This document shows, piece after piece, positions 1 to 7,865 of a DNA stretch of 26,478 bases; the first letter of the stretch is position 1, and every line of letters starts with the position of its first letter. Below the pieces are notes generated by a model. The model did not search any database, had not been told where the DNA came from, and saw only the letters and a list, made by a program, of their open reading frames with translations. This stretch comes from a virus, in the IMG/VR virus record IMGVR_UViG_3300020580_000049, positions 1-26,478 of that record. One strand, written 5' to 3'. Both the position numbers and the translations under genes were made by a program.

Positions 1-1
1 A

Positions 2-856
2 GATATTATGCAAAATTTTACCAGTATCTGGAACGTAGTAGGAACGCCTGGTGTTACGCCGGCGGCATATTCAAGTGTTGCTGCAGTCGGTCAGCGCATG
101 GATGAAGGCGCTGTACCTCAAGACGGGCGTTGCTTGGTTCTTGGGCCCAAAGCTTATTGGTCCATAGATAATGCTCTAATTACCCTTTACGTTCGTTCTG
201 TTGCTGAGCCGGCTCTTAAAGGTTTTTTGGCTAATATTGCCAATTTTGAAATCTATGGTGATCAGAACGCACCGAGCCAAACTGTTGGCACCCTTGGTGG
301 AACTCCAATTGTTAATGGTTCGAATCAAACTGGTTCTAATCTTGTAACTAATGGTTGGACTGCTAATGTAACTGGAGTCCTTAACGTTGGCGATGTATTC
401 ACACTTGCTGGCGTTTTTGCAATTAATCCACAATCGCGGCAATCCACGGGAGCCTTAGCGCAGTTTGTTGTTACTGCTCCAGTTAATTCCGATGGTAGTG
501 GTAATGCAACGATTCCAATCTCGCCCGCAATTACTCTAGCAGGTCCGCCGCCGGGGAATCCGTATCAGACTGTGACTGTTGCGCCGGCTAACCTAGCTCC
601 TATTACAGTTGTAGGTCTTTCTGCGACTAATTATCCACAAAGTCTCGGCTTCGTTAAAGATACCTTTGGTCTCGTTACAGTTCCAATGGAGATTCCGGAA
701 GGGGTGGATTTTGCAGCAAGGGAGACTTATAAGGGAATTAGTATGAGGATAATTAGAGCTTACGATATTAATAATGACGTTTTCCCTGCTCGTCTAGATA
801 TACTTTACGGCACTGCTACTTACTATCCTGAAATGGGTGTGAGATTGACGGGTTAA
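2..856 (+). CDS. Major capsid (coat) protein, P22 gp5-like, C-terminal part
   Basis: The reading frame is open to the left edge, so this is the C-terminal part (about 284 residues) of a longer protein. P22-family coat proteins are typically around 400 residues. The ATG at position 8 is probably internal, because the sequence there already resembles the middle of the family (GxPxDGRCLVLGP-like, then a Gly/Thr-rich beta region with NPQSRQSTG and FVVTAPV). The protein ends with an ILYG segment followed by a strand-rich tail. The product would form the icosahedral shell. Its place directly upstream of gp4- and gp10-like genes matches the P22 order portal, scaffold, coat, gp4, gp10. Assignment is by recognised family pattern and context, not by a search. 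Confidence 0.8.
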   Translation, partial: DIMQNFTSIWNVVGTPGVTPAAYSSVAAVGQRMDEGAVPQDGRCLVLGPKAYWSIDNALITLYVRSVAEPALKGFLANIANFEIYGDQNAPSQTVGTLGGTPIVNGSNQTGSNLVTNGWTANVTGVLNVGDVFTLAGVFAINPQSRQSTGALAQFVVTAPVNSDGSGNATIPISPAITLAGPPPGNPYQTVTVAPANLAPITVVGLSATNYPQSLGFVKDTFGLVTVPMEIPEGVDFAARETYKGISMRIIRAYDINNDVFPARLDILYGTATYYPEMGVRLTG

Positions 857-864
857 TTAAGTCT

Positions 865-1164
865 ATGTCAAGTTCAACCCCACTCAAACCCTCTGCTCGC
901 GTCAGTGGAGGCCAGCCAAATGGCTTCCCTGATTTTAAGCCTATCAATAAACTACCTGATCATGAGATTAGAGAACTTTTAAAGAAAACTCTAAAACCTG
1001 CTCTATATCAGGTGCGTGTTGATGATAGAAAGAAAGGTAATATTGCTGTAGGGCCTAAAGGCCCTGTGCATATTATTGAACCTTTTGCTAATGCTATATC
1101 AACACAGATCCAATTAGGCCGCGAGAAAGATTGGGCGAACCCGATAGTTACTTTAGTTATTTAG
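865..1164 (+). CDS. Small phage protein of unknown function
   Basis: This 99-residue protein is not recognised. It starts with a Ser/Pro/Gly-rich, probably disordered stretch of about 30 residues, followed by a charged helical segment (about 33-50, LPDHEIRELLKKTL) and a short beta-like region (VGPKGPVHIIEP). It has no signal peptide, membrane segment or cysteine. It begins 8 nt after the coat stop and is followed after 9 nt by the next small gene, so it is probably co-transcribed and co-translated with the capsid gene. Its place next to the coat protein makes a head-associated role possible, for example decoration or head completion, but this rests on position only. Confidence 0.65.
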   Translation: MSSSTPLKPSARVSGGQPNGFPDFKPINKLPDHEIRELLKKTLKPALYQVRVDDRKKGNIAVGPKGPVHIIEPFANAISTQIQLGREKDWANPIVTLVI

Positions 1165-1173
1165 GAGATTTTT

Positions 1174-1398
1174 ATGCCTGTTGCAATTCCAGTTGAAACG
1201 AAAGCGGTAAGGCAATTAAGTGATGGGAATAGTGTAGGAACGGTTATGGGTAACGGCCCAAGTGATCACCTTGGGTTTTTCGGGCTTGGCACTCCTATAA
1301 TCCAACCTACTGGAGATGGAGGTACGCCGGGTGCTTATACTTATTCTGCAGGGGCTGTAGTAACGGCGCTAAAGGCATTGGGTTTAATTGCTACCTAA
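1174..1398 (+). CDS. Small head-associated protein with SDGN-GTxxG motif
   Basis: This 74-residue protein has a strong ribosome binding site (AGGAG at 1163-1167) that itself covers the stop codon of the preceding gene. The core pattern LSDGNSVGTVMG followed by GFFGLGTPIIQPTGDGG resembles a recurrent small phage motif (LSDGN..GT.LG..ATDKIGFFG.TPVVQP) seen near coat genes and in some head-fibre proteins. I know this pattern from general familiarity and did not search for it. The C-terminus is alanine-rich (AVVTALKALGLIAT) and may be a short helix. Likely a minor virion or capsid-decorating protein; the molecular role is unknown. Confidence 0.65.
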   Translation: MPVAIPVETKAVRQLSDGNSVGTVMGNGPSDHLGFFGLGTPIIQPTGDGGTPGAYTYSAGAVVTALKALGLIAT

Positions 1399-1413
1399 GT
1401 TCGCCACTTAACT

Positions 1414-2769
1414 ATGTCTGTCTCACATTCGGTAGTCACTTCTTGGCTCTATAGAGGACGCCATCAACAGATAGAGTCTTGCTTTAGAGCCAAGCTGCCG
1501 AATGTTAATGCTTGGCAAGGTTTGGCATCTCTTAGTGCAGGAAAAGGAAAATTTCTAGCTGCAGAATTTCTTTGTCGTAAAGCTTTAAGTATTGATCCGA
1601 CTCATGAAGAATCTTTGATTGCATTAAGTGGTGTTCTTATTTATTTTAAGCAATATGATGAAGCAGAGGAAATTTTAACAAAGCTTATTGAAAGAGACTT
1701 GGAATCTAGATATCAAGTCGAGCAAAATCTTGGTTTTCTTATGCTTGAAATAGGGCAGACAAGCAAAGCTTTAGATTTACTTATTCCAGCATACGAGCAT
1801 GCTCCTGAAGAAGCCAAAGCAGGTATAAAATATGGTATTGGGTATGCAAGACTAAAGAATGGTGATCTTCGCGCAGGATTTACAATAGTTCAAGAGCAAT
1901 GGAATACCCCTAATAGTCATATTTGGGGCCTTGGAATACCAGAATGGAATGGTGATATAAGTGCTCTTAAGGGCGCACGTATCTTAGTACATCATTATCA
2001 GGGATATGGGGATACTATCCAGTTCAGCCGCTTCATGAAACGGCTGTGTGACTATGGTGCTTATGTTATTGCAGCAGTCCCTAAACCTTTGCTTCGCATA
2101 TTAGATTCGCCTGATCTTACTAATATTGTAGTCGATATAAACGAACCTTTGCCGCCCGTAGACTATCATGTATCAGTTTCATCTTTACCGGCGCTGCTTA
2201 AGATTGAATTAAATGATCTTCCTAATATAGAATTTCCTTATCTACATAGCACTTATATTCCTGGTAATAAAGAGTCTTTCCCGTTACCACATAGAAATGG
2301 GAATCAAAATGTAGGTATAATTTGGAAAGCTGATAAATACGGCAGTGGCCCAAGGCGCTCAATTCCTTTAGAATGTTTTCTTCCTTTGACGTTAATACCT
2401 CATGCTACAATTTATAGCCTACAATTTGAAGGGATTGAAGATATAGCTCGACTTGGAGTTTCGGATCTCATAACTGATTTGTCTTATTCCATCCGCGATT
2501 TTGCAGATCTTGCTGAGCGTATAGAAGAAATGGACATTATGGTGTGCGCCGATACCGGTCCGCTCCATCTTGTTGGCGCGTTAAATCGGCCTTGTATTGC
2601 ACTATTATCTTTTGCCGCTGCGGATTGGCGTTGGTTGGAACATGATCGAAAAGATAATCCTTGGTATCCCTCTATGCAAGTAATTCGCCAATCGAAGTCC
2701 TGTAGTTGGGATGAGGTAATAGAACAAGTGATTCCTATTATTTCGAATTATTCCTATGATGCATATTGA
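1414..2769 (+). CDS. TPR protein with heptosyltransferase (GT9)-like C-terminal domain
   Basis: The 451-residue protein has two parts. Residues about 30-155 form degenerate tetratricopeptide repeats (WQGLASLSAGKGKFLAAE, then ALSIDP and related helices). Residues about 180-440 resemble the glycosyltransferase family 9-like domain often fused to TPRs in alphaproteobacteria: PEWNG, LVHHYQGYGDTIQFSRF (191-207), VGIIWKA (about 300-306), and CADTGPLHLVGALNRPC (378-394) followed by an ADWRWL segment. The D-T-G-P-x-H motif matches the nucleotide-sugar-binding region of GT9 enzymes. No signal peptide is present. The start at 1414 has no clear Shine-Dalgarno sequence. The gene overlaps the downstream methyltransferase gene by 14 nt, so the two are probably translated together. 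A glycosylation role is inferred; substrate and acceptor are unknown. Confidence 0.8.
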   Translation: MSVSHSVVTSWLYRGRHQQIESCFRAKLPNVNAWQGLASLSAGKGKFLAAEFLCRKALSIDPTHEESLIALSGVLIYFKQYDEAEEILTKLIERDLESRYQVEQNLGFLMLEIGQTSKALDLLIPAYEHAPEEAKAGIKYGIGYARLKNGDLRAGFTIVQEQWNTPNSHIWGLGIPEWNGDISALKGARILVHHYQGYGDTIQFSRFMKRLCDYGAYVIAAVPKPLLRILDSPDLTNIVVDINEPLPPVDYHVSVSSLPALLKIELNDLPNIEFPYLHSTYIPGNKESFPLPHRNGNQNVGIIWKADKYGSGPRRSIPLECFLPLTLIPHATIYSLQFEGIEDIARLGVSDLITDLSYSIRDFADLAERIEEMDIMVCADTGPLHLVGALNRPCIALLSFAAADWRWLEHDRKDNPWYPSMQVIRQSKSCSWDEVIEQVIPIISNYSYDAY

Positions 2770-3457
2770 TCCTATAAGTGGGTTACCTAGCCAATGTAGG
2801 TATGGAAATATAAGTTTTTCCCAGACTGGGGCTGATTTTTTGCTCTTGAATCTTTTTGAGCTGCTTGGAATAACAAATCCTTCTTACCTTGATGTTGGCG
2901 CATTCCATCCTACGGTTATAAGCAATACGGCTCTGCTTTACTCTCGCGGCTCACGTGGAGTTAATATAGAAGCAAACCCGGCGCTTATAGAGAATTTTTA
3001 TAAAGCTCGGCCTGAAGATTTAAATATTAATATCGGTATAACACCGTGTGGTGGTGAGGTTGAATTTTATAGGATTGATTCATTTTCTGGCCGGAATACA
3101 TTTGATCCCGAAGCGGCTCATGGATTTGTTCATGAGAACCCTAGCTTTCAAATTTCAGATACCTTGGTGCTTGAAACTATAACTTTAAATAAAGCTGTTG
3201 ATACTTATTGTAATGGGATTTTTCCGGATTTGCTTTTGATAGATATTGAAGGGCTAGATTTGAATGTATTAGAGTCAACTGATTTTAGCTCAAGCCATCC
3301 TAAGGTTATTTGTGTAGAAACAGTTGATTTTAAAGGCGAGAGTCGTTACAGAGATTTTGCTTATCTACTGCTTCTCAAAGGCTTCGTACCATATTGTCGC
3401 CTTATTGCTGATGCAATTTTTGTCTGGAACGAGAACGCAAAGGAGCTAAATAAATGA
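2756..3457 (+). CDS. FkbM family SAM-dependent methyltransferase
   Basis: This 233-residue protein shows the FkbM pattern. Motif I is YLDVGAFHP (44-52), an acidic residue ends the next strand (IEANP, 71-75), and the late motif DLLLIDIEGLDLNVLES (158-174) is followed by PKVICVETV. FkbM-type enzymes usually O-methylate sugars or small molecules using S-adenosylmethionine. There are two in-frame ATGs (2756 and 2759), and either gives essentially the same product. It overlaps the upstream TPR/glycosyltransferase-like gene by 14 nt and the downstream gene by 4 nt (ATGA), so it belongs to a tightly coupled series. The natural inference is methylation of the sugar added by its neighbour, but the sequence does not show the substrate. 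Confidence 0.88.
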   Translation: MMHIDPISGLPSQCRYGNISFSQTGADFLLLNLFELLGITNPSYLDVGAFHPTVISNTALLYSRGSRGVNIEANPALIENFYKARPEDLNINIGITPCGGEVEFYRIDSFSGRNTFDPEAAHGFVHENPSFQISDTLVLETITLNKAVDTYCNGIFPDLLLIDIEGLDLNVLESTDFSSSHPKVICVETVDFKGESRYRDFAYLLLLKGFVPYCRLIADAIFVWNENAKELNK

Positions 3458-4266
3458 CAGTCGAACCAGGTTATCCTGTGACTTTAGTTCATCCAAGACA
3501 TGTTCCAGCTAAAATTGCAACTGGAAATGAAATCGGTGTACCGGAGAGATTTCCAGCTATAACTGTCAATGGCGCTTTACACGAGGCGCAGTATCGCTCG
3601 CAAGGCTATCTTCGTTATGGCGAACCTATGCAACAAGAAGATTACCATGAATTTCCCAAAATCCTCCGGCACCCGGAATATAGGGAAGCAATTCCGTCTC
3701 GTGTAGAAGCTAAGATTGAAGATGGGCGAATCACAGGAACATTTACAATTCCTGCAACGCCAGCTGAGTATCCAGATGTAACTGTTAATAATGAGGACGA
3801 AGAAACCTCTTGGCGAGATAAGGGATATTTGCCCGCTGGAGATTATAATAAAGATGCATTGGATTCTGTTCTTACAGGAACAATACATAAAGAAGCGTAT
3901 GTAGCTACACAATACCCAATGTGGGTTGATGGGAAATTAATTGCGCATGATCCAGATGGCCTAGATTCAAGTCCTGATCCAAATTATCCTAAATTTGAAA
4001 ATGGGACTATTGTTCCCGATCCTCGGTTTCCTCCTGTGCCTGATCCGAATAAATATCCAATGTGGGTACATAAAGATGGAATTCCAAGCGAAGAATCTGA
4101 ATTAGCAGAAACACCCGAAAAAGAATTTAAAATAAGACAAAAGTGGGTAATTAAAGCTGAACAAGATTTGGAAGAGATAAATTTAGCATCTGATACTTCA
4201 GATCAAAATCCAGTACCGATTTCTACCTCTTCTTCTAAATCAAAAACAAAACAAATCTCTATTTAG
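3454..4266 (+). CDS. Phage protein with several YPxW / EExxWxxxGY-type repeats
   Basis: The 270-residue protein is built from divergent copies of a short module: an aromatic-Pro start (FPAITVNG at 33, EFPKILRHP at 66, EYPDVTVNN at 105, QYPMWVDG at 153, NYPKFENG at 177, KYPMWVHKDG at 200). In places this is followed by an acidic segment ending in W/Y-R-x-x-GY (AQYRSQGYL at 45-53; ETSWRDKGYL at 117-126). Short modules of this type (YPKWL-like followed by EEE...W) are common in small proteins from phage structural regions. The last 40 residues are Ser/Thr/Lys-rich and probably disordered. There is no signal peptide or cysteine. The start is translationally coupled to the preceding stop (ATGA). 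Probably a structural or decorating protein; the function is not known. Confidence 0.65.
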   Translation: MTVEPGYPVTLVHPRHVPAKIATGNEIGVPERFPAITVNGALHEAQYRSQGYLRYGEPMQQEDYHEFPKILRHPEYREAIPSRVEAKIEDGRITGTFTIPATPAEYPDVTVNNEDEETSWRDKGYLPAGDYNKDALDSVLTGTIHKEAYVATQYPMWVDGKLIAHDPDGLDSSPDPNYPKFENGTIVPDPRFPPVPDPNKYPMWVHKDGIPSEESELAETPEKEFKIRQKWVIKAEQDLEEINLASDTSDQNPVPISTSSSKSKTKQISI

Positions 4267-4278
4267 GATTAATAATTT

Positions 4279-4995
4279 ATGACTGTTCCTTTAGATATTA
4301 TAACTGATGCTTTAGAAAAGCTCGGGGTTTATTCTCCTGGCGAACCATTATCTGCTGCTGATGCTTCCCGAAGCTTACAGATGCTTAGCGATCTTATGGA
4401 TCAATGGGCCAATGATTCTATCCAACTATACTTTCTTCAAGCTATCGAAGCCAGTTTAATGGCGGGTACAAGTATTTATACTGTTGGCCAAGGCGGAAGT
4501 ATAAGTGCAGGTGCGCGGCCCGTCAAGGTAGTTATGGGCCCTGGTGTAGCTTCAGTTACAGTTGTAAGCACAACTACACCAGTGGATTCTGTTAGCTCTA
4601 TTGAATGGAATGCTATTTATAACACCCAAGATCCTCCACCTGTCGGGATACCGACAGCTATGTTTTATCAATCTTCGTTTCCTTTAGGGCTATTATCTTT
4701 GGTTCCAGTTCCAAGTACTGGTATGACGCTGACGTTTAGTGGTTATTATGGTTTAGTTAATTATGCGGCGAATTTAACAAGTCCAAATGTAACCTTGGCT
4801 CCAGGGCAGCAAGTGGGATTGGCTTCTAATCTTGCTATTCTTTTACATTCCTATTTTAGTATAGGAACTATTACGCAAGATTTAATAGCAGAGGCACAAC
4901 AATCTAAGACGACCCTTACGTTGACTAACAGACTCTCGCGTGCTATGTCGGCACGTAATGTTCAGCCGCAGACTCCAGCGGCTCCGAGACCCTAA
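4279..4995 (+). CDS. Tail accessory factor / head-tail adaptor, P22 gp4-like (copy 1)
   Basis: The 238-residue protein has the family pattern at its N-terminus: IITDALEKLGVYSPGEPLSAAD (7-28), then a helix ending in LMDQWANDSI (39-48), then a beta region with YTVGQGG. In P22, gp4 binds the portal as a ring and seals the packaged head. The C-terminal half (LVPVPSTGMTLTFSGYY, then a long helix and a NRLSR segment) fits the same fold. AGGA at 4265-4268 sits 10 nt before the ATG. The next gene encodes a second protein of the same family. There is no cysteine. The assignment is well supported by pattern and by the order coat, gp4, gp10. Confidence 0.87.
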   Translation: MTVPLDIITDALEKLGVYSPGEPLSAADASRSLQMLSDLMDQWANDSIQLYFLQAIEASLMAGTSIYTVGQGGSISAGARPVKVVMGPGVASVTVVSTTTPVDSVSSIEWNAIYNTQDPPPVGIPTAMFYQSSFPLGLLSLVPVPSTGMTLTFSGYYGLVNYAANLTSPNVTLAPGQQVGLASNLAILLHSYFSIGTITQDLIAEAQQSKTTLTLTNRLSRAMSARNVQPQTPAAPRP

Positions 4996-4997
4996 TT

Positions 4998-5004
4998 AAA
5001 GGAG
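4998..5004 (+). promoter_or_regulatory. Ribosome binding site that fixes a TTG start
   Basis: AAAGGAG, 9 nt upstream of the TTG at 5014, is one of the strongest Shine-Dalgarno matches in the window. It supports TTG initiation of the second gp4-like gene. Confidence 0.7.
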
Positions 5005-5013
5005 TAATTTTCC

Positions 5014-5739
5014 TTGGCTAATGCCCGCGAGGTTATCCAGGACGCGTTTGAATCTTTAAGGATTTATTCTCCTGGAGAATCTGTTCTTGACGCCGATATG
5101 AGTCGCGGGTTTGCTGTTCTTAATGATATGTTGGGCTCGTGGAGCAATGAATCATTAACTACTTTTGCAACTTTAGAACAATCATTAATTTTTACTCCAG
5201 GCAAATTTCAATATACAATTGGTGTCGGCGGCGATTTAGATACAACACGGCCATTGCGTATTAGGCACGGTTTTGGCGCGGCTTATATCCTTGATACCTC
5301 GGGAAACCGATACCCGCTGACGGTTATACAACAAGATTGGTGGAATTTAATAGGAAACATACTGCAGGTTAATGCTAATATTCCGCAATATCTTTATTAT
5401 GATCCTCAAAATCCCTGGGGGATTTTGAATTTTTATCCTATTCCTAACGTCGGTTATACAGCGTTTTGGGATAGTTATTTGCAATTTGAGCGCTTTGGGT
5501 CGCTTGAGGTTCATGTTTCGCTCCCACTTGGCTATGTTATGGCAATCAAGCGTAACTTGGCGCTTGAATTAGAGCCGTATTATCCCAACGCCGTGGTATC
5601 ACCTAAGCTTCAAAAAGCCGCTGAAACGTCGAAAGGAAATGTGAAGAGAACTAACTTTAGAGAAACTATAGCAAAATATGATGCTGAGCTTGTAAGTAAA
5701 AGTAGAGCTACCTATAATGTTTATAGAGACGGGGCTTAA
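5014..5739 (+). CDS. Tail accessory factor / head-tail adaptor, P22 gp4-like (copy 2), TTG start
   Basis: This 241-residue protein is a diverged paralogue of the preceding gene. EVIQDAFESLRIYSPGESVLDAD (6-28) and LNDMLGSWSNESL (37-49) align with VYSPGEPLSAAD and LSDLMDQWANDSI of copy 1, and YTIGVGG aligns with YTVGQGG. The start is taken as TTG at 5014 because a strong Shine-Dalgarno sequence (AAAGGAG, 4998-5004) lies 9 nt upstream and the conserved N-terminal motif begins at once; no ATG fits. The C-terminal half is helical and charged (KLQKAAETSKGNVKRTNF). Two gp4-type proteins in tandem could build two stacked rings or a mixed ring between portal and tail. Confidence 0.85.
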   Translation: MANAREVIQDAFESLRIYSPGESVLDADMSRGFAVLNDMLGSWSNESLTTFATLEQSLIFTPGKFQYTIGVGGDLDTTRPLRIRHGFGAAYILDTSGNRYPLTVIQQDWWNLIGNILQVNANIPQYLYYDPQNPWGILNFYPIPNVGYTAFWDSYLQFERFGSLEVHVSLPLGYVMAIKRNLALELEPYYPNAVVSPKLQKAAETSKGNVKRTNFRETIAKYDAELVSKSRATYNVYRDGA

Positions 5740-5742
5740 TTC

Positions 5743-7530
5743 TTGAAGACCCCTATCTTCGGTCCTTTTGCACAATCGTCATCAACTAATTTGGTTGATG
5801 CGCAGTGTATGAATCTGATTCCTCGTGTAGAAGAAACTAAGCAAGGGAAAGAAATAGGAGCTTTGTTTTTATCGCCCGGATTGGAGCTTTTTACAACTGT
5901 TGGTAATGGTCCTATTTGGGGAGAACATATTTTCTATCAAAGCGTAACAGGTCCAGCTTTGATTCATTTCTTTTTATATGTTGCTTCTGGTAATGATATT
6001 TATGCAATAGATAACGATGGTAGTTCTACATTTTTAGGATCTGTAACAGGGGTTACTGGAGAAGTAAATTTTAAAGATAACGGAGGTCAATTAGGTATTT
6101 TCACTACCACAGGTGCTTGGTTAATAGGCCATGATGGAATGGGAGTTCCTCTAACGGGAGGAACAATTGGTGTAGCTGGAATTGATTATACCGATGGAGA
6201 TATAATTTACTTGTCTCCAACTACCGGAAATGCAGCGGCTACAGCAGCTGTTGAAGTAACTTCAGTAGATGGTAGTGGCGGAGTAACTGGATTTAGTATA
6301 TCTATACTTAATGGATTGCCTTTGAGCGGCCTTTTTAATTTAACACCAAGCATACCTACTGGATTTGTGCAAGCGTTTACTACAGGCTCTGGAAGTGGTT
6401 TTGAACTTAGCGCGCCTACTTTCGGCGCTCCAACTTGGCTGTATCAAATCCCGCTTCCATTTGATCCTGTTGCAGGGCAGATTTCAGCCGTACAACAAGA
6501 TGGATTTATCATAATATCTCAACCTTTATTTTATATAATGTGGCAATCAGAACTTCTCGATATGTCACTATTTTTGCCACTCAAGTTTGCTTCGGCTTCT
6601 GGTAATCCAACAGCTATTACCTCTATGCAACAAATCCATAGAGAGATTTTCGTTATAGAGACGTATAATACTGAGGTTTGGATAAATGCTGGAACGTCAC
6701 CGTTTACATTTGCAAGGCTTGATGGAGTTTATATTGAGAAAGGGACTTTAAGTCCGGCCTCGGTTGTTCAAATTGGCGAAGAGCTTATGTGGCTCTCACA
6801 GGATACTGATGGGATTTGTAGCATTGTCCGTTTACGTGGCTATGAACCAAGAATAGTTTCAGATACTGCAGTTACAACTATTTGGCAAACATATTCTGAT
6901 GTAACCAATGCTATAGCTTACGCGTATCAATTAGGCGGTAGGAGATATTATATTATATCATTCCCATCTGGAAACTCTACTTGGGGATATAATATAACTG
7001 ATAGTGATTTGCTCGGAGTTCCAGTCTGGTTTCAACTCGGGCAATTTGATTCAGGAAGGTTTAATAGGCACATTGCCCAAATTAGCACCGGCAGTGGAAC
7101 TCAAGGAGGGTTATTATCAGGGAAGACGATCCTAGGTGATTATAGAAATGGAAATTTATATACATATAAACCTAATGGTTTAACTGATAACGGGGCGCAA
7201 AGGAAATGGTTGCGCTCGTGGCGGGCAAGACAGCCAGGACAAGCTTCGTTTGATCCAATTAGGTTTAATGCCTTACAGATTGATATGCAAACTGGGATTG
7301 ATGTTCCAATTGATACCGATCCTCAAGTTGAATTACGTTGGTCTGACGATGGCGGACATAGCTGGTCTATGGAGCATTTTATTCCAGCCGGAAAGTTAGG
7401 CGAAACTGCTCGGCGAGTTAAAATTAATCGCCTTGGTTCTACTAAAAGAAATGCAGGATTGGATAGAATATTTGAATTGTCCAGCTCTGATATGTTTCCT
7501 GTAACTATAATTGGTGCGGATTTGATATAA
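5743..7530 (+). CDS. Packaged DNA stabilization protein, P22 gp10-like, TTG start
   Basis: The 595-residue beta-rich protein begins KTPIFGPFAQSSSTNLVDAQ followed by MNLIPR and a LSPGLELF segment. This is the usual opening of the gp10 hub family (a residue-poor leader, then an N-x-(Y/I)P pattern, then SPG). Later segments such as FVIETYNTEVWINAGTSPF (about 302-320), IEKGTLSPASVVQIG, and the C-terminal WSDDGGHSWS are typical. In P22, gp10 sits below gp4 and supports the needle and tailspikes. The best start is the TTG at 5743, because the next in-frame ATG would remove the conserved N-terminus. The last base of its TAA is shared with the next gene's ATG (TAATG). Position after two gp4-like genes agrees with the family's order. 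Confidence 0.83.
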   Translation: MKTPIFGPFAQSSSTNLVDAQCMNLIPRVEETKQGKEIGALFLSPGLELFTTVGNGPIWGEHIFYQSVTGPALIHFFLYVASGNDIYAIDNDGSSTFLGSVTGVTGEVNFKDNGGQLGIFTTTGAWLIGHDGMGVPLTGGTIGVAGIDYTDGDIIYLSPTTGNAAATAAVEVTSVDGSGGVTGFSISILNGLPLSGLFNLTPSIPTGFVQAFTTGSGSGFELSAPTFGAPTWLYQIPLPFDPVAGQISAVQQDGFIIISQPLFYIMWQSELLDMSLFLPLKFASASGNPTAITSMQQIHREIFVIETYNTEVWINAGTSPFTFARLDGVYIEKGTLSPASVVQIGEELMWLSQDTDGICSIVRLRGYEPRIVSDTAVTTIWQTYSDVTNAIAYAYQLGGRRYYIISFPSGNSTWGYNITDSDLLGVPVWFQLGQFDSGRFNRHIAQISTGSGTQGGLLSGKTILGDYRNGNLYTYKPNGLTDNGAQRKWLRSWRARQPGQASFDPIRFNALQIDMQTGIDVPIDTDPQVELRWSDDGGHSWSMEHFIPAGKLGETARRVKINRLGSTKRNAGLDRIFELSSSDMFPVTIIGADLI

Positions 7531-7862
7531 TGGGAACAAATATCCCACCACCTAGAGAACCTCCAATAGAAGGACAGACGTTTTGGTTTACACGCCCCTG
7601 GTGGAGGTTTTTTAACCAGATTGAAACAGCTTCAGATGGGGCTATAGGTATTGCTAATAATGCGTTAAGTGTTGCAAATGCGGCCGATCTGGCAGCAGCG
7701 ACAGCGCAGACGGCTGCGGTAGCAGCACAAGCGACAGCAACGACAGCTCAACTCGAAGCGTCTAGTGCATTAGATATTGGCACCGAAGCTCTGCTTAAGC
7801 CGGACCCAGTAATTCCTGACTTAAACCAAGCAGTTTTTCTTAGCTTAATGTTAGGGGCGTGA
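7530..7862 (+). CDS. Small tail protein with proline-rich N-terminus and alanine-rich coiled coil
   Basis: The 110-residue protein starts with a Pro-rich stretch (IPPPREPPIEG, 5-15) and an aromatic patch (WFTRPWWRFFNQ, 19-30). An Ala/Thr/Gln-rich segment with heptad-like spacing follows (about 35-85, including ATAQTAAVAAQATATTAQ), probably a trimeric coiled coil or helical bundle. It is translationally coupled to the gp10-like gene by TAATG. In P22 the gene after gp10 encodes the tail needle gp26, a trimeric coiled coil. This protein is much shorter and shows no clear homology, so a needle or plug role is only a positional idea. The Pro-rich plus W-x-x-FF opening is common in small phage tail proteins. 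Confidence 0.65.
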   Translation: MGTNIPPPREPPIEGQTFWFTRPWWRFFNQIETASDGAIGIANNALSVANAADLAAATAQTAAVAAQATATTAQLEASSALDIGTEALLKPDPVIPDLNQAVFLSLMLGA

Positions 7863-7865
7863 TAA

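Noticed and set aside
176-442. Minus-strand open frames throughout the window
   Set aside because: All lie opposite well-supported plus-strand genes, have no ribosome sites or recognisable domains, and several are low-complexity mirror images of Gly/Thr/Ala-rich coding sequence.
8-856. ATG at position 8 as the true start of the coat protein
   Set aside because: The frame is open to the left edge and the sequence matches the middle of the family rather than its start, so the gene is cut by the window.
1050-1065. Inverted repeat AGGGCC-TAAA-GGCCCT resembling a terminator stem
   Set aside because: It lies inside a coding gene, has a 6-bp stem and no following T run. Most likely coincidental.
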